In this document: one piece after another, positions 22,732-30,928 of the stretch | Layout of the letters: each line of letters starts with the position of its first letter | Numbering within the stretch: the first letter of the stretch is position 1 | Assembly (NCBI GenBank): GCA_963753385.1 | Contig: CAVWCC010000005.1 | Location: 1-64,000, forward strand | Origin: JALZKA01 sp963753385 | GTDB lineage: Bacteria > Actinomycetota > Thermoleophilia > Solirubrobacterales > 70-9 | Direction of reading: 5' to 3' | Length of the DNA: 64,000 bases | Notes under the pieces: generated by a model | The model's database searches: none | Told to the model about the DNA's origin: nothing | What the model saw: only the letters and a program-made list of their open reading frames with translations | Made by a program: the position numbers and the translations under genes

Positions 22732-24144
22732 CTACTTCGCGGTCTTCTCGGTCTTCTCGACCTTTTCGGGCTTGAGGGTGGAGGAGCCGCCGGAGCTCGA
22801 ATGCTCGGGCGGACCGGTGGACTTCGTCTTGCTCTGTCCCGAGAGGCGGCGTGACCGGTTCGCTCAGATGCCGTGTCGTGCTTGGTGTGCCCGTACGCAT
22901 TGCCGCCGCCCTGGCCCTGCCCGTTGGCGTTGCCGTTGGCCTGCTCCGGGATCCCCTCGGCCTGGCCGTAGGCGTTCGCCTGGCCCTGAGACGTCGCTCC
23001 CGGGTCCTTCGCGTGACCGTTTGCGTGGCCGTTGCCTGGATGCGGGTCACTGGAAGCGTCCTGCTTGCCGGCGCCGGGAGACGCGTCCCGTCCCTCCCCG
23101 GGGCTCGTCGAGACCGACGAGCGCTCCGTGGCGGACGCACCCGGCTGCTCGCCGGCGGCGGGTGCGCGGGATGCGGGCGGCGCGTCATCGCCGCCGATGC
23201 CCGGCAGCTCGACCCCGCTCACGCTTCCCGCCCCGATTCCGATCGCGGCGCTCGCCGCGACCGCGGCCGAGCACCTTGGCGGTGGCAATCGATCCGGAGG
23301 CGCCGCCCGCGACGAGGCCTCCCAGCGCGCCGCCGGCGGTCGAGCCGCCGCCACCGCCCAGGAGCCCGGCGATGACGCCGGACGCCGCGACCGCGGAGAC
23401 CGGAGGCGCGATCAGCTCGAGGTCGGAGCGCTCGCGTCTCGATCGCTGCGCGGAAGTCGGCGCACCGCTCGCAGCCCCGCAGGTGCGCCCGCAGCTTGCG
23501 CCCGCGCAGGACTCGGCCGTCGTGGTCGGAGATCGCGAGGCGGACGCTGCTCACATTCCATCGAGCGTCCCTCCTCGAGCTCGAGCAGCGCGAGCCGCGC
23601 CTCGTAGACAACCTGCCGGGCGGCGCCGGGCGAGATGCTCAGGGCGCGGTGGCGATCTGCTTGTGCGGACAGGCCGCTCAACTCGCGCATCACCAGCGCC
23701 GAGCGCTGGCGCTCGGGCAGCGACGCGAGGTCGGCGACCAGCGTGCGCAGCCGCTCGCGTGACTCGAACGTCGTGTCCGCAGCCGGCTGCGAGGGGAGCA
23801 GGACCTCGTCCGCCTCCGCGACCGGCCGTCGCCGGCGAAGCAGCGAGATCGACTCGTTGCGGGCGACGCGGTAGAGCCAAGGCCGCAGCTCGATCCGCCG
23901 CCGTTCGCCGGGAAGCGAGCGCAATCGCGCTCGCCATCGTGTTCTGGAGCGCGTCCTGCGCGTCGTCGGCGTTGCCCAGCATCGCTCGGCAGTACCGGTA
24001 GAGCTCCTGGTGGTAGCGCTCGTAGATCGCCGCGAAGGCGCGTTCGTCTCCGGCCGTCGCCAGCCGGGCGAGCTTCGCTTCGTTGCGCGTCAAGAGCCGC
24101 AGGGGACTGCCGGGCGGCGCCGGGAGCGCAGACTGTTCCGCCAT
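22732..24144 (-). CDS. ECF sigma factor with zinc-finger, transmembrane and extracytoplasmic tail (frameshifted)
   Basis: Sigma2 is AIYERYHQELYRYCRAMLGN-ADDAQDALQNT and sigma4 is RTLVADLASLPERQRSALVM-RELSGLS with a helix-turn-helix. A zinc-finger-like module follows (RAHLRGCERCADFR), then a glycine-rich hydrophobic stretch (SAVAASGVIAGLLGGGGGST) and a polar Gly/Asn/Gln-rich tail (NGNANGQGQGGGNAYGH) ending KPEKVEKTEKTAK. At least five shifts break it. The same domain order is seen intact at 33283-34800. The design suggests a sigma factor held at the membrane by its own anti-sigma-like tail. Start is taken as MAEQ at 24144. Confidence 0.65.
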
Positions 24145-24242
24145 TGACACTGATTATCGACATCTCCAGCCAGGCCTTCAGCTAAACGCGCCCGCGCGGA
24201 CGCGTGTTCGTTGAAACGGGCGGCCTGTTCGGATGTCAGGCG

Positions 24243-24741
24243 CTACTCGGTGGTGCCGACCGCTCGCGAGAGGATGTCCCGGAGGGCGATCAGGTCCGCC
24301 TCGGAGAGGTTCGCGATCGCCTCGGGCGGCTCGGCGAAGCGGCGGTTGAGCTGATCACGTAGGCGCGAGCCGGCGTCGGTGATCGGCGATCAGCTTCACG
24401 CGCCGGTCGTAGTCCGCGGGCTGGCGCTGAACCAGGCTCCGCTCCTCGAGCCGGTCGACGATGCCGGTGATGTTCGAGTTGTCGCAGTGCATCGCGGTCG
24501 CGAGGTCGCCCATCGGGCGGGGCTCGGAGAGCAGCCGCATCACGATCGCCTGCGGCGGGCTCAGGTCGAACTCGGCGGCGATCATCGGGAACCGCGGTTT
24601 GCCCTCCATGAACATGACTCGGGCGAGCAGCGCCCAGGCCTCGCCCGCCGGCCCCTTTGCGTAGCGGGCGATGTCGAGGGCCGCGTGGAGGTCGGCGCGG
24701 CGCGACTCCTTGGTGGGCGTTGGGGGGCTGACCGCCTTCAT
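24243..24741 (-). CDS. MarR-family transcriptional regulator (frameshifted C-terminus)
   Basis: A winged-helix repressor of about 165 residues. ATG 24741 gives MKAVSPPTPTKESRRADLHA, the dimerisation helices include YAKGPAGEAWALLARVMF, and the wHTH shows LSPPQAIVMRLLSEPRPMGD, MHCDNSNITGIVDRLEERSL and the wing QRQPADYDRRVKLI. A one-base shift near 24390 follows the wing; the repaired end is RFAEPPEAIANLSEADLIAL to TAG at 24243. It is divergent from the ABC exporter at 24806 with an inverted repeat between, so it probably represses the exporter and itself. Confidence 0.85.
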
Positions 24742-24769
24742 TGGAGGAGGATGATACTCTACCTGCGCG

Positions 24770-24790
24770 ATAGTTGAATCCCTCAAATAT
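24770..24790. promoter_or_regulatory. Probable MarR operator
   Basis: ATAGTTGA-N5-TCAAATAT, an inverted repeat with 7 of 8 positions matching. It has the TTGA/TCAA half-sites typical of MarR operators and lies between the divergent regulator and ABC exporter starts. Confidence 0.55.
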
Positions 24791-24805
24791 CTAAAGGATT
24801 GCTGA

Positions 24806-25837
24806 ATGGCGGAAGCGCACGAGAACGGGATCGAGGTCGAGGGCCTGGTCCGCGAGTTCAAGAAGGGACCGAGGGCGGTCGACGGGATCGACCTGACGGT
24901 CGCCCCGGGCGAGATCTACGGCTTCCTCGGCCCGAACGGCGCCGGCAAGTCGACCACCGTCCACATGCTGACGACGCTCCTCCCTCCCACCGCCGGCACC
25001 GCCCGCGTGGCCGGCCACGACGTCGTGCGCGAGGGCCCGGCGGTCCGCGACGCGATCGGCGTCGCGCTTCAGGAGGCCGCCCTCGACCCGTTCCTGACCG
25101 CGCGCGAGCACATGCGCCTCCAGGCCGGCATGCACGGCATGCCTCGCTCCGAGGCCGAGCGCCGCGGCGACTCGCTGATCGAGCGGGTCGGCCTCGCCGA
25201 CGCCGCGGACCGCAAGGTCGGCGGCTACTCGGGCGGGATGAAGCGACGGCTCGACCTTGCGCTCGCGCTTGTGCACGAGCCCCGGATCCTGTTCCTGGAC
25301 GAGCCCACGACCGGATTGGACGTGCAGAGCCGCACGGCGCTCTGGGACGAGGTGCTCCGGCTCTCGCAGCAGCACGGCGTGACCGTCTTCTTGACGACGC
25401 AGTACCTCGAGGAGGCGGACGCTCTGGCGCAGCGCGTCGCGATCATCGACGTCGGCAAGATCGTCGCCGACGGCACGCCCGACTCGCTCAAGGCCGAGAT
25501 CGGCCGCCCCACCGTCGAGGCGGTACCGACGGAGGTCGAGCAGCGCGACGCGATGCGCGAGGTCCTGGGCCGCTTCGGTACCGAGACGGCCGCCGGCCCC
25601 GGCGCGGTCGCCGTCCGCCTGGACGACGGCACCGAGGAGCTCGCCGAGGTCGTGCGCGAGCTTGACTCGGCCGGCATCCGCGTGGCAAACCTCGAGATCC
25701 ACGCGCCGACGCTGGATGACGTGTTCCTGGTGAAGACCGGCAAGCGCCTCGAGGGCGCGGGCGATGACCCGGACGCCGAGGCCGCGCGCGGCGGCGCCCG
25801 GCAGCCGACCGGGGAGCTGGAGGCAGTCGGCGCGTGA
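24806..25837 (+). CDS. DrrA-type ABC exporter ATPase
   Basis: The 343-residue ATPase subunit of an ABC-2 drug or lipid exporter. Walker A is GPNGAGKSTTVHML, the Q-loop region is GVALQEAALDPFLTAREHM, the signature is YSGGMKRRLDLALAL, Walker B is ILFLDEPTTGLD and the H-loop is TTQYLEEAD. The C-terminal extension after residue 230 (TVEAVPTEVEQRDAMREVLG onward, with PTLDDVFL) is characteristic of the daunorubicin DrrA subfamily. Its TGA overlaps the GTG of the next permease. Probably controlled by the divergent MarR protein. Confidence 0.92.
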   Translation: MAEAHENGIEVEGLVREFKKGPRAVDGIDLTVAPGEIYGFLGPNGAGKSTTVHMLTTLLPPTAGTARVAGHDVVREGPAVRDAIGVALQEAALDPFLTAREHMRLQAGMHGMPRSEAERRGDSLIERVGLADAADRKVGGYSGGMKRRLDLALALVHEPRILFLDEPTTGLDVQSRTALWDEVLRLSQQHGVTVFLTTQYLEEADALAQRVAIIDVGKIVADGTPDSLKAEIGRPTVEAVPTEVEQRDAMREVLGRFGTETAAGPGAVAVRLDDGTEELAEVVRELDSAGIRVANLEIHAPTLDDVFLVKTGKRLEGAGDDPDAEAARGGARQPTGELEAVGA

Positions 25838-26655
25838 GCGCCGGCGCCGCAACATCTCCCGCCGCGTTTTCCCGCGAGCGGACCGGCACGCTTACCCAGG
25901 TCGGGCATCTCGCCCGGCGCTCGGTCGTGCGCACCGTGCGCCAGCCCGCGGTGATCGTCTCGAGCATGGTGTTCCCGCTGTTCCTGCTCGCGATCAACGC
26001 CTCGGGGCTCGCGGCGGCCACCGACCTCCCGGGCTTCCCCACGGACTCGTATCTGACCTTCTTCCTCGCGGTCACGTTCATGCAGGGCGCGCTGTTCTCG
26101 ACGATGGGCGCCGGCCAGGCGATCGCCGAGGACATCCAGGGCGGGTTCTTCAACCGCCTCCAGCTCACGCCGCTTCGCGGCGCCGCGCTGATCAGCGGCC
26201 AGCTCGCGGGCACCCTGCTGCTCGGGATCGTCCAGGCCATCGGGTTCCTGACGATCGGGCTCGCGTTCGGCGCCGACCTCGAGGCGGGCGTCGGGGGGGC
26301 CCTGGTGCTGATCGCGTTCGCGTGCCTGGTATCGATCGCGTTCGGCTCGGTCGGGCTGACGATCGGCCTTCGCACCGGCAACGCCGAGGCGGTTCAGGGT
26401 GCGTTCCCGCTGCTGTTCGTGTTCCTGTTCTTCAGCTCGCTGGCGCTGCCGCGCGACCTGATCGAGAACGACTGGTTCCAGACGCTCGCCACGATCAACC
26501 CGGTCTCGTACGTGATCGAGGCCTACCGCAGCCTCCTGATCGAGGGCTGGAACGGCGAGGCGCTGGCCCTCGGTCTCCTGGTTGCCGTCGGCGTCCTGGT
26601 CGCCGGCGTCACCGCCGCCACGTTCGCCCTGCGGACGCGAATGGAGCGCACGTGA
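25834..26655 (+). CDS. ABC-2 type permease, first subunit
   Basis: A 273-residue inner-membrane subunit with six predicted TM helices. It starts at GTG 25834 (GTGA overlap with the ATPase). The hydrophobic segments are VIVSSMVFPLFLLAINASGL, YLTFFLAVTFMQGALFSTMG, LISGQLAGTLLLGIVQAIGF, GGALVLIAFACLVSIAFGSV, FPLLFVFLFFSSLALP and ALGLLVAVGVLVAGVTAATF. The motif NPVSYVIEAYRSLLIEG matches DrrB-like permeases. It forms the channel with the next gene product. Confidence 0.9.
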   Translation: MSAGAATSPAAFSRERTGTLTQVGHLARRSVVRTVRQPAVIVSSMVFPLFLLAINASGLAAATDLPGFPTDSYLTFFLAVTFMQGALFSTMGAGQAIAEDIQGGFFNRLQLTPLRGAALISGQLAGTLLLGIVQAIGFLTIGLAFGADLEAGVGGALVLIAFACLVSIAFGSVGLTIGLRTGNAEAVQGAFPLLFVFLFFSSLALPRDLIENDWFQTLATINPVSYVIEAYRSLLIEGWNGEALALGLLVAVGVLVAGVTAATFALRTRMERT

Positions 26656-27434
26656 ACCCGCTCACGACCAGGTATGCGCGCGCCGCGCGGGCGATCGCCT
26701 GGCGCCAGCTCCGGGTGATGGTGACCAACCCCGCGTTCCTGCTGCCCTCGATCCTGATGCCGGTGTTCTTCTTCACCGCGTTCGCCGGCGGGCTCTCGGC
26801 GATCTCCAACAGCCCGACCTTCGACTACCCCGACTACTCGACCTTCCAGTACGTGTTCGTGCTGATCCAGTCGGCGATGTTCGGCGGCGTCTTCGCGGGG
26901 TTCTCGGTCGCCGCCGACTTCGAGCGCGGGTTCGCACGGCGGATGCTCCTGGCGACCCGTTCGCGCTCGGCCCTGATCGTCGGCTACGCGCTCGCCGCGC
27001 TCGCTCGCGCGGCCCTGGTCTGGACAATCGTGACGACGCTGGCGCTCGCGACCGGCGCCTCGATCGACCCGACCGTCGCCGACGCGGTCAGCCTGATCGT
27101 GCTGATCACGCTGATCAACGCCGCCGCGCTCCTGTTCGCGGCCGGGGTCGCAATGCGGATGCGGACGATGCAGGCAGCGCCCCTGATTCAGCTACCCGCG
27201 TTCCTGATCATCTTCACCGCACCCGTCTACGTCCCGCGCGACCTGCTCGAGGGCTGGGTCTCGGCGGTCGCCGACTGGAACCCGGTCACGGCGGTGCTGG
27301 AGGCCGGCCGCGAGCTGATCATCGGCGCACCGGCCGATGCGCTCCTGGCGTTCGGCGCCGCAGCCGGCCTGATGGCGCTGACGGCGCTGTGGGCCGTCAC
27401 AGGCCTGCGCCGGGCTGAGCGCGCGTCGGCCTAG
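26652..27434 (+). CDS. ABC-2 type permease, second subunit
   Basis: A 260-residue paralogous permease starting at GTG 26652, overlapping the previous TGA (GTGA). TM segments include LLPSILMPVFFFTAFAGGLS, YVFVLIQSAMFGGVFAGFSV, ALIVGYALAALARAALVWTI, LIVLITLINAAALLFAAGVA and ALLAFGAAAGLMALTALWAV. The NPVTAVLEAGRELIIG motif parallels that of the first subunit. Three genes in tight overlap form one exporter operon. Confidence 0.9.
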   Translation: MNPLTTRYARAARAIAWRQLRVMVTNPAFLLPSILMPVFFFTAFAGGLSAISNSPTFDYPDYSTFQYVFVLIQSAMFGGVFAGFSVAADFERGFARRMLLATRSRSALIVGYALAALARAALVWTIVTTLALATGASIDPTVADAVSLIVLITLINAAALLFAAGVAMRMRTMQAAPLIQLPAFLIIFTAPVYVPRDLLEGWVSAVADWNPVTAVLEAGRELIIGAPADALLAFGAAAGLMALTALWAVTGLRRAERASA

Positions 27435-29080
27435 GCCAGGTTCGACTTGCGCGGGTAGACGACCTCTGGGTCGGTGAGGACGTTGACGAGCGCCGGCTTG
27501 CCGGATTCGAACGCGCGCTCGAGCGCCGGCACGAGCTCGGCCGGCTCGGAGACCAGCTCGGCGTGGCAGCCGAGCGCCTCGGCGACCTGGTCGTAGCGGG
27601 TCTCCGGCCGCAACTCAGCCGCGACCGAGTAGCCGTAGAGGAACTTCATCGGGTGGTGCTCGAGCGCCCAGATCCCGTTGTTGCCGATCACGCCGACGAC
27701 CGGGATGCCGTGTCGGGCCATCGTGTCGAACTCGAGGCCCGAGAACCCGAACGCACCGTCGCCGAGGAGCAGGCAGACCTGCCGGTCGGGGTGCGCGAGC
27801 TTGGCGCCGATCGCCTGGCCGGGGCCGGCGCCTAGGCAGCCGTACGGGCCCGGGTCCATCCAGCAGCCGGGCTGGTGCGTCTCGACGACCTTGCCGGCGT
27901 AGGAGACGAAGTCGCCGCCGTCGCCGATCACGATCGCGTCGCGGTCGAGCACCTCGGCGAGCCCCCTGTAGACCCGCATCGGGTGGAGCGGCGCCCGCTC
28001 GTCGTCGAGCTCGGCCTGCTCGGCAGCGCGCTTCTCGGTCTCGGTCGCGCGAACCGCGTCAACCCAGGGCCGCGTCCTGGCCGGGTCGGCGCCGGCGGCG
28101 GCCACGCGGATCGCGGCGAGCGTCGTCGCGATGCCCCCGACCAGCTCGACATCGGGGGCGCGGTTGCGGTGCAGCTCGTTGGGCGCGACGTCGAGCCAGA
28201 CGAGCTTCGTCTCTTCGCCGAACGAGCCGCCGAAACCGAGCCTGAAGTCGAGCGGCAGGCCGATCGCGAGGGCGACGTCGGCCTCCTTCAGCCCGTGGCC
28301 GCGGGCCCGGGAGAACGCGAGCTCGTGGTCGGCGGGCAGGCAACCACGGCCCATCCCGTTCAGGAACACCGGCGCGCCGAGCGCCTCGGCCAGCGCCCGC
28401 AGCTCGTCCTCGCCGCGGGCCCAGTAGAGGCCGGTGCCGGCCATGATCGCGGGCCGCTCGGCGCCCGCGAGGAGCTCCGCCGCCCGCTCCACGTCCTCGG
28501 CGACGGGGCCAGGATCGAAGCCGGGGTCGGACCCCGGGTCGGCGGCGGCTTCGGTGAAGACGACGTCGAGCGGGAAGTCGACGAACGTCGGCCCGCTCGG
28601 AGCCGCGAGCGAGCGGTCGATCGCGGCTGCGGTCACGGCGGCGATCAGCGCCGGGTCCTTCACGGTCTCGGCCGACTTCACCAGCGGCTCGACGAACGGG
28701 ACGTGGTCGATCTCCTGGAGCGAGCCCGAGCCCCAGCGCATCTCGGGCGCCCGCCCGCCCAGCACCGTGACCGGCGAGCGGTTGTAGAGGGCGCCGGCGA
28801 TCGCGCTCATCCCGTTGGTCACGCCGGGGCCGGCGGTCAGCGCCGCGACGCCGGGACGCCGCGTGGCCTTCGCGTAGCCCTCGGCCGCCCACACGGCAGC
28901 CTGCTCGTGGCGCACGTCGACGATCTCGATCCCCTCCTCGCGACAGCCGTCGTAGATCGAGAACAGGTGACCGCCCGAGAGTGTGAACAGGTGCTCGACC
29001 CCGCGCGAGCGGAGCGCGCGGGCGACGAGGCGCCCGCCGTGAACGGCGGTCTCGGTTGAGGTCTCGGATGCGGTGGCCAT
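27431..29080 (-). CDS. Thiamine-pyrophosphate enzyme, acetolactate synthase-like
   Basis: A 549-residue ThDP-dependent enzyme with the full three-domain layout. The N-terminal Pyr domain carries the catalytic Glu in VRHEQAAVWAAEGYAK (about residue 59) and GPGVTNGMSAIAGALYNRSP. The central domain includes AGAERPAIMAGTGLYWARGE. The C-terminal PP domain has the metal/ThDP motif LLGDGAFGFSGLEFDTMARH-GIP with IGNNG. The family covers acetolactate synthases, oxalyl-CoA decarboxylases and 2-hydroxyacyl-CoA lyases; no small regulatory subunit is nearby, so a biosynthetic acetolactate synthase is not certain. It converges with the ABC permease, overlapping by four bases. Confidence 0.88.
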   Translation of the reverse strand: MATASETSTETAVHGGRLVARALRSRGVEHLFTLSGGHLFSIYDGCREEGIEIVDVRHEQAAVWAAEGYAKATRRPGVAALTAGPGVTNGMSAIAGALYNRSPVTVLGGRAPEMRWGSGSLQEIDHVPFVEPLVKSAETVKDPALIAAVTAAAIDRSLAAPSGPTFVDFPLDVVFTEAAADPGSDPGFDPGPVAEDVERAAELLAGAERPAIMAGTGLYWARGEDELRALAEALGAPVFLNGMGRGCLPADHELAFSRARGHGLKEADVALAIGLPLDFRLGFGGSFGEETKLVWLDVAPNELHRNRAPDVELVGGIATTLAAIRVAAAGADPARTRPWVDAVRATETEKRAAEQAELDDERAPLHPMRVYRGLAEVLDRDAIVIGDGGDFVSYAGKVVETHQPGCWMDPGPYGCLGAGPGQAIGAKLAHPDRQVCLLLGDGAFGFSGLEFDTMARHGIPVVGVIGNNGIWALEHHPMKFLYGYSVAAELRPETRYDQVAEALGCHAELVSEPAELVPALERAFESGKPALVNVLTDPEVVYPRKSNLA

Positions 29081-29090
29081 GGCGGGGACG

Positions 29091-29222
29091 CTAGTAGAAG
29101 CTGAAGAGCGCGTAGGTGCCGAGGATCACCAGGTACGCCGTCTGCAACTCGACCGCCATGAACACGCGCGGGTAGAAGCGACCAAGGCGTCCGTACGCCC
29201 AGGTGAGGGCTTTCGCGACCAC
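29091..29222 (-). CDS. Small membrane protein
   Basis: A 43-codon frame starting at GTG 29222 reads VVAKALTWAYGRLGRFYPRV then a hydrophobic helix (VELQTAYLVILGTYALFSFY). It ends 10 bases before the start codon of the TPP-enzyme gene on the same strand. Codon usage fits coding sequence and a single TM helix is predicted. No family is known to me; the short spacing suggests co-transcription with the enzyme. Confidence 0.5.
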   Translation of the reverse strand: MVAKALTWAYGRLGRFYPRVFMAVELQTAYLVILGTYALFSFY

Positions 29223-29285
29223 GCGGGCATTCTCACAGCAATCCCGCATTCACGAGACCGCTCAAGTCTCGTATTAGGCTCTCCG

Positions 29286-30215
29286 ATGAGGAAACAGGTG
29301 GATCTCGCGACCACAAACGGGGGTTTTCCTCTCCTGCCCGCCGGCACGCCCGCGCGTGACGTGGCGTGCCATCACACCGAATGCGACGCGGACACCCGCG
29401 TGCGCCTCCCGCTGGTGGTACCTTCGCACGCGGTGCGCCGCGTCTTCTGTGAGCGGTGCGCCGTGCCATACGAGCCGACCAGGGTCATCGAGGTCCCTGC
29501 GACCAAAGCACGGATGCTGTCCACGATCCCGTTGCCATCCGTGTCGATGCCATCACCCTCGTTGCCGTCGCTCTCAGTGCCCTCGCCCTCCTGGCGCTGG
29601 CTTGGCCTCCCGCTCGCGGTGCTGGCTGTGGTCGGGATCCTGGTCACGATCCAGGGGGGTGACGGCGACGACGTCGCAACGTCGGCTTCGGCTCCGGCGG
29701 CGGCGGCGATCGCTCCCGACGAGCCGGCACCGGGGGCCGTCGAGCGCGCGGGCACCAATCCGGCGAAGGCCTCCGGCGACGCCACGCTGGTCAGCGAATC
29801 CACGTTCCAGCTCGCGCTGCCGGCGGGCTGGAAGGAGAGCGCGCCCTCAGGGGGCGCCACGTTCGCGGCGGTCGCCCCGGGCGGCGACGCCGACCTGATG
29901 CTTTGGGTCGAGCAGGACCCGAAGCTTGACTTCGCGACCTTCGAGACCCGCTCGCTGGCGCAGCTCGAGAGCCTCGCCGGCAGCGCCGGCGTCGTCAAAC
30001 GCAACCCCGGGCCCACCCCGGAGACGACGACCAGCGTGCTCGCGCCGACCTCGGCTCCAACGGAGGCCCCGAACTACGAAGTCCTGATCAGCGGCGGGCC
30101 CAGGAACTACTGGTACTACCTCGCGACGACGAGCCAGCCGGGCGCGCCCGCGGAGACGGCGGCCGCGGTGAAGGTCCTCCAGGGCTCGTTCCTCCCACAG
30201 GGAGGCTTGCGCTGA
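29286..30215 (+). CDS. Membrane protein with N-terminal zinc-ribbon-like segment
   Basis: A 309-residue protein. The N-terminal 60 residues carry two Cys clusters (CHHTEC and FCERC) that could bind zinc. A Pro/Ser-rich linker with repeated PSP/SLPS units leads to one TM helix (WLGLPLAVLAVVGILVTIQG, about residues 105-125) and an external domain. In the external domain, TFQLALPAGWKESAPSGGAT and FETRSLAQLESLAGSAG resemble a PsbP/Mog1-like alpha-beta fold of lipoprotein family proteins. ATG 29286. Its TGA overlaps the next ATG (TGATG). Function unknown. Confidence 0.75.
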   Translation: MRKQVDLATTNGGFPLLPAGTPARDVACHHTECDADTRVRLPLVVPSHAVRRVFCERCAVPYEPTRVIEVPATKARMLSTIPLPSVSMPSPSLPSLSVPSPSWRWLGLPLAVLAVVGILVTIQGGDGDDVATSASAPAAAAIAPDEPAPGAVERAGTNPAKASGDATLVSESTFQLALPAGWKESAPSGGATFAAVAPGGDADLMLWVEQDPKLDFATFETRSLAQLESLAGSAGVVKRNPGPTPETTTSVLAPTSAPTEAPNYEVLISGGPRNYWYYLATTSQPGAPAETAAAVKVLQGSFLPQGGLR

Positions 30216-30898
30216 TGAGGCGGCTGCGCGTCGCCGGGCTCGCGCTGCTCGCGTTGGCCGTCCCTCCGTTCGCGCTGGGCGGCGAGGAGCAGCCTTCGGG
30301 CCCCGCCGAGCTCTCGGTCAGCGCGTCGCTCGACGGCTGCGGGCTCGCGAACCAGGCAATCGTCTGCCAGATCGACGCCGGCTGGACCCCGCTCGAGGGA
30401 GCCGACTACTACACGGTCAGCGTGACCAGGCCGGACGGCTCGGTGGTCGACGCCGGCGAGGCCGCCGGGGCCGGACGGTCGGTCTTCGTCCCCTACGTCG
30501 GCCCCGGGACGTATGCCGTAGAGGTCGCCGCCTGGGGCACCCCGCCGGGAGAGGATGAGCCCGAGGTCCTGGTCCGTGAGAAGACGCTCTCGACCTCCGC
30601 CGACGCCGGCGTGTCCGTGACCCAGCAACCGGGCGAGTCCGGCCTGTCCGCGGACGGCCGTGACGCCACGACCCCCGGCGCCGTGACCGACGACCCGGGT
30701 CCCGCCACCGATCCGGACGTGGGCGAGCCACCGGCATGTGATGAGGACGAGCCGGACGAGGAGCCCATCGAGGAGCCCGAGCCCGAGCAGGCCGGCGAGG
30801 CCGCAACCGCGACAGACGCGCCGGACCAACACGTGGCCGGATCCGAGGACGCCGACGAGGACGCCGGCGATCCGGACACCTGGCCCGTCTGCCCGTAG
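30215..30898 (+). CDS. Secreted protein with Ig/fibronectin-like domain and acidic tail
   Basis: A 227-residue exported protein. Signal peptide MRRLRVAGLALLALAVPPFA is followed by a beta-sandwich-like domain (LDGCGLANQAIVCQIDAGWT, ADYYTVSVTRPDGSVV, YVGPGTYAVEVAAWG) with one likely disulfide. After residue 130 the chain is disordered, rich in Asp, Glu, Pro, ending DPDTWPVCP with another Cys pair. It is co-translated with the upstream membrane protein. No enzymatic motif was seen. Confidence 0.75.
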   Translation: MRRLRVAGLALLALAVPPFALGGEEQPSGPAELSVSASLDGCGLANQAIVCQIDAGWTPLEGADYYTVSVTRPDGSVVDAGEAAGAGRSVFVPYVGPGTYAVEVAAWGTPPGEDEPEVLVREKTLSTSADAGVSVTQQPGESGLSADGRDATTPGAVTDDPGPATDPDVGEPPACDEDEPDEEPIEEPEPEQAGEAATATDAPDQHVAGSEDADEDAGDPDTWPVCP

Positions 30899-30928
30899 CG
30901 CAATCCGACCGGCGATACGATCCGGCGG

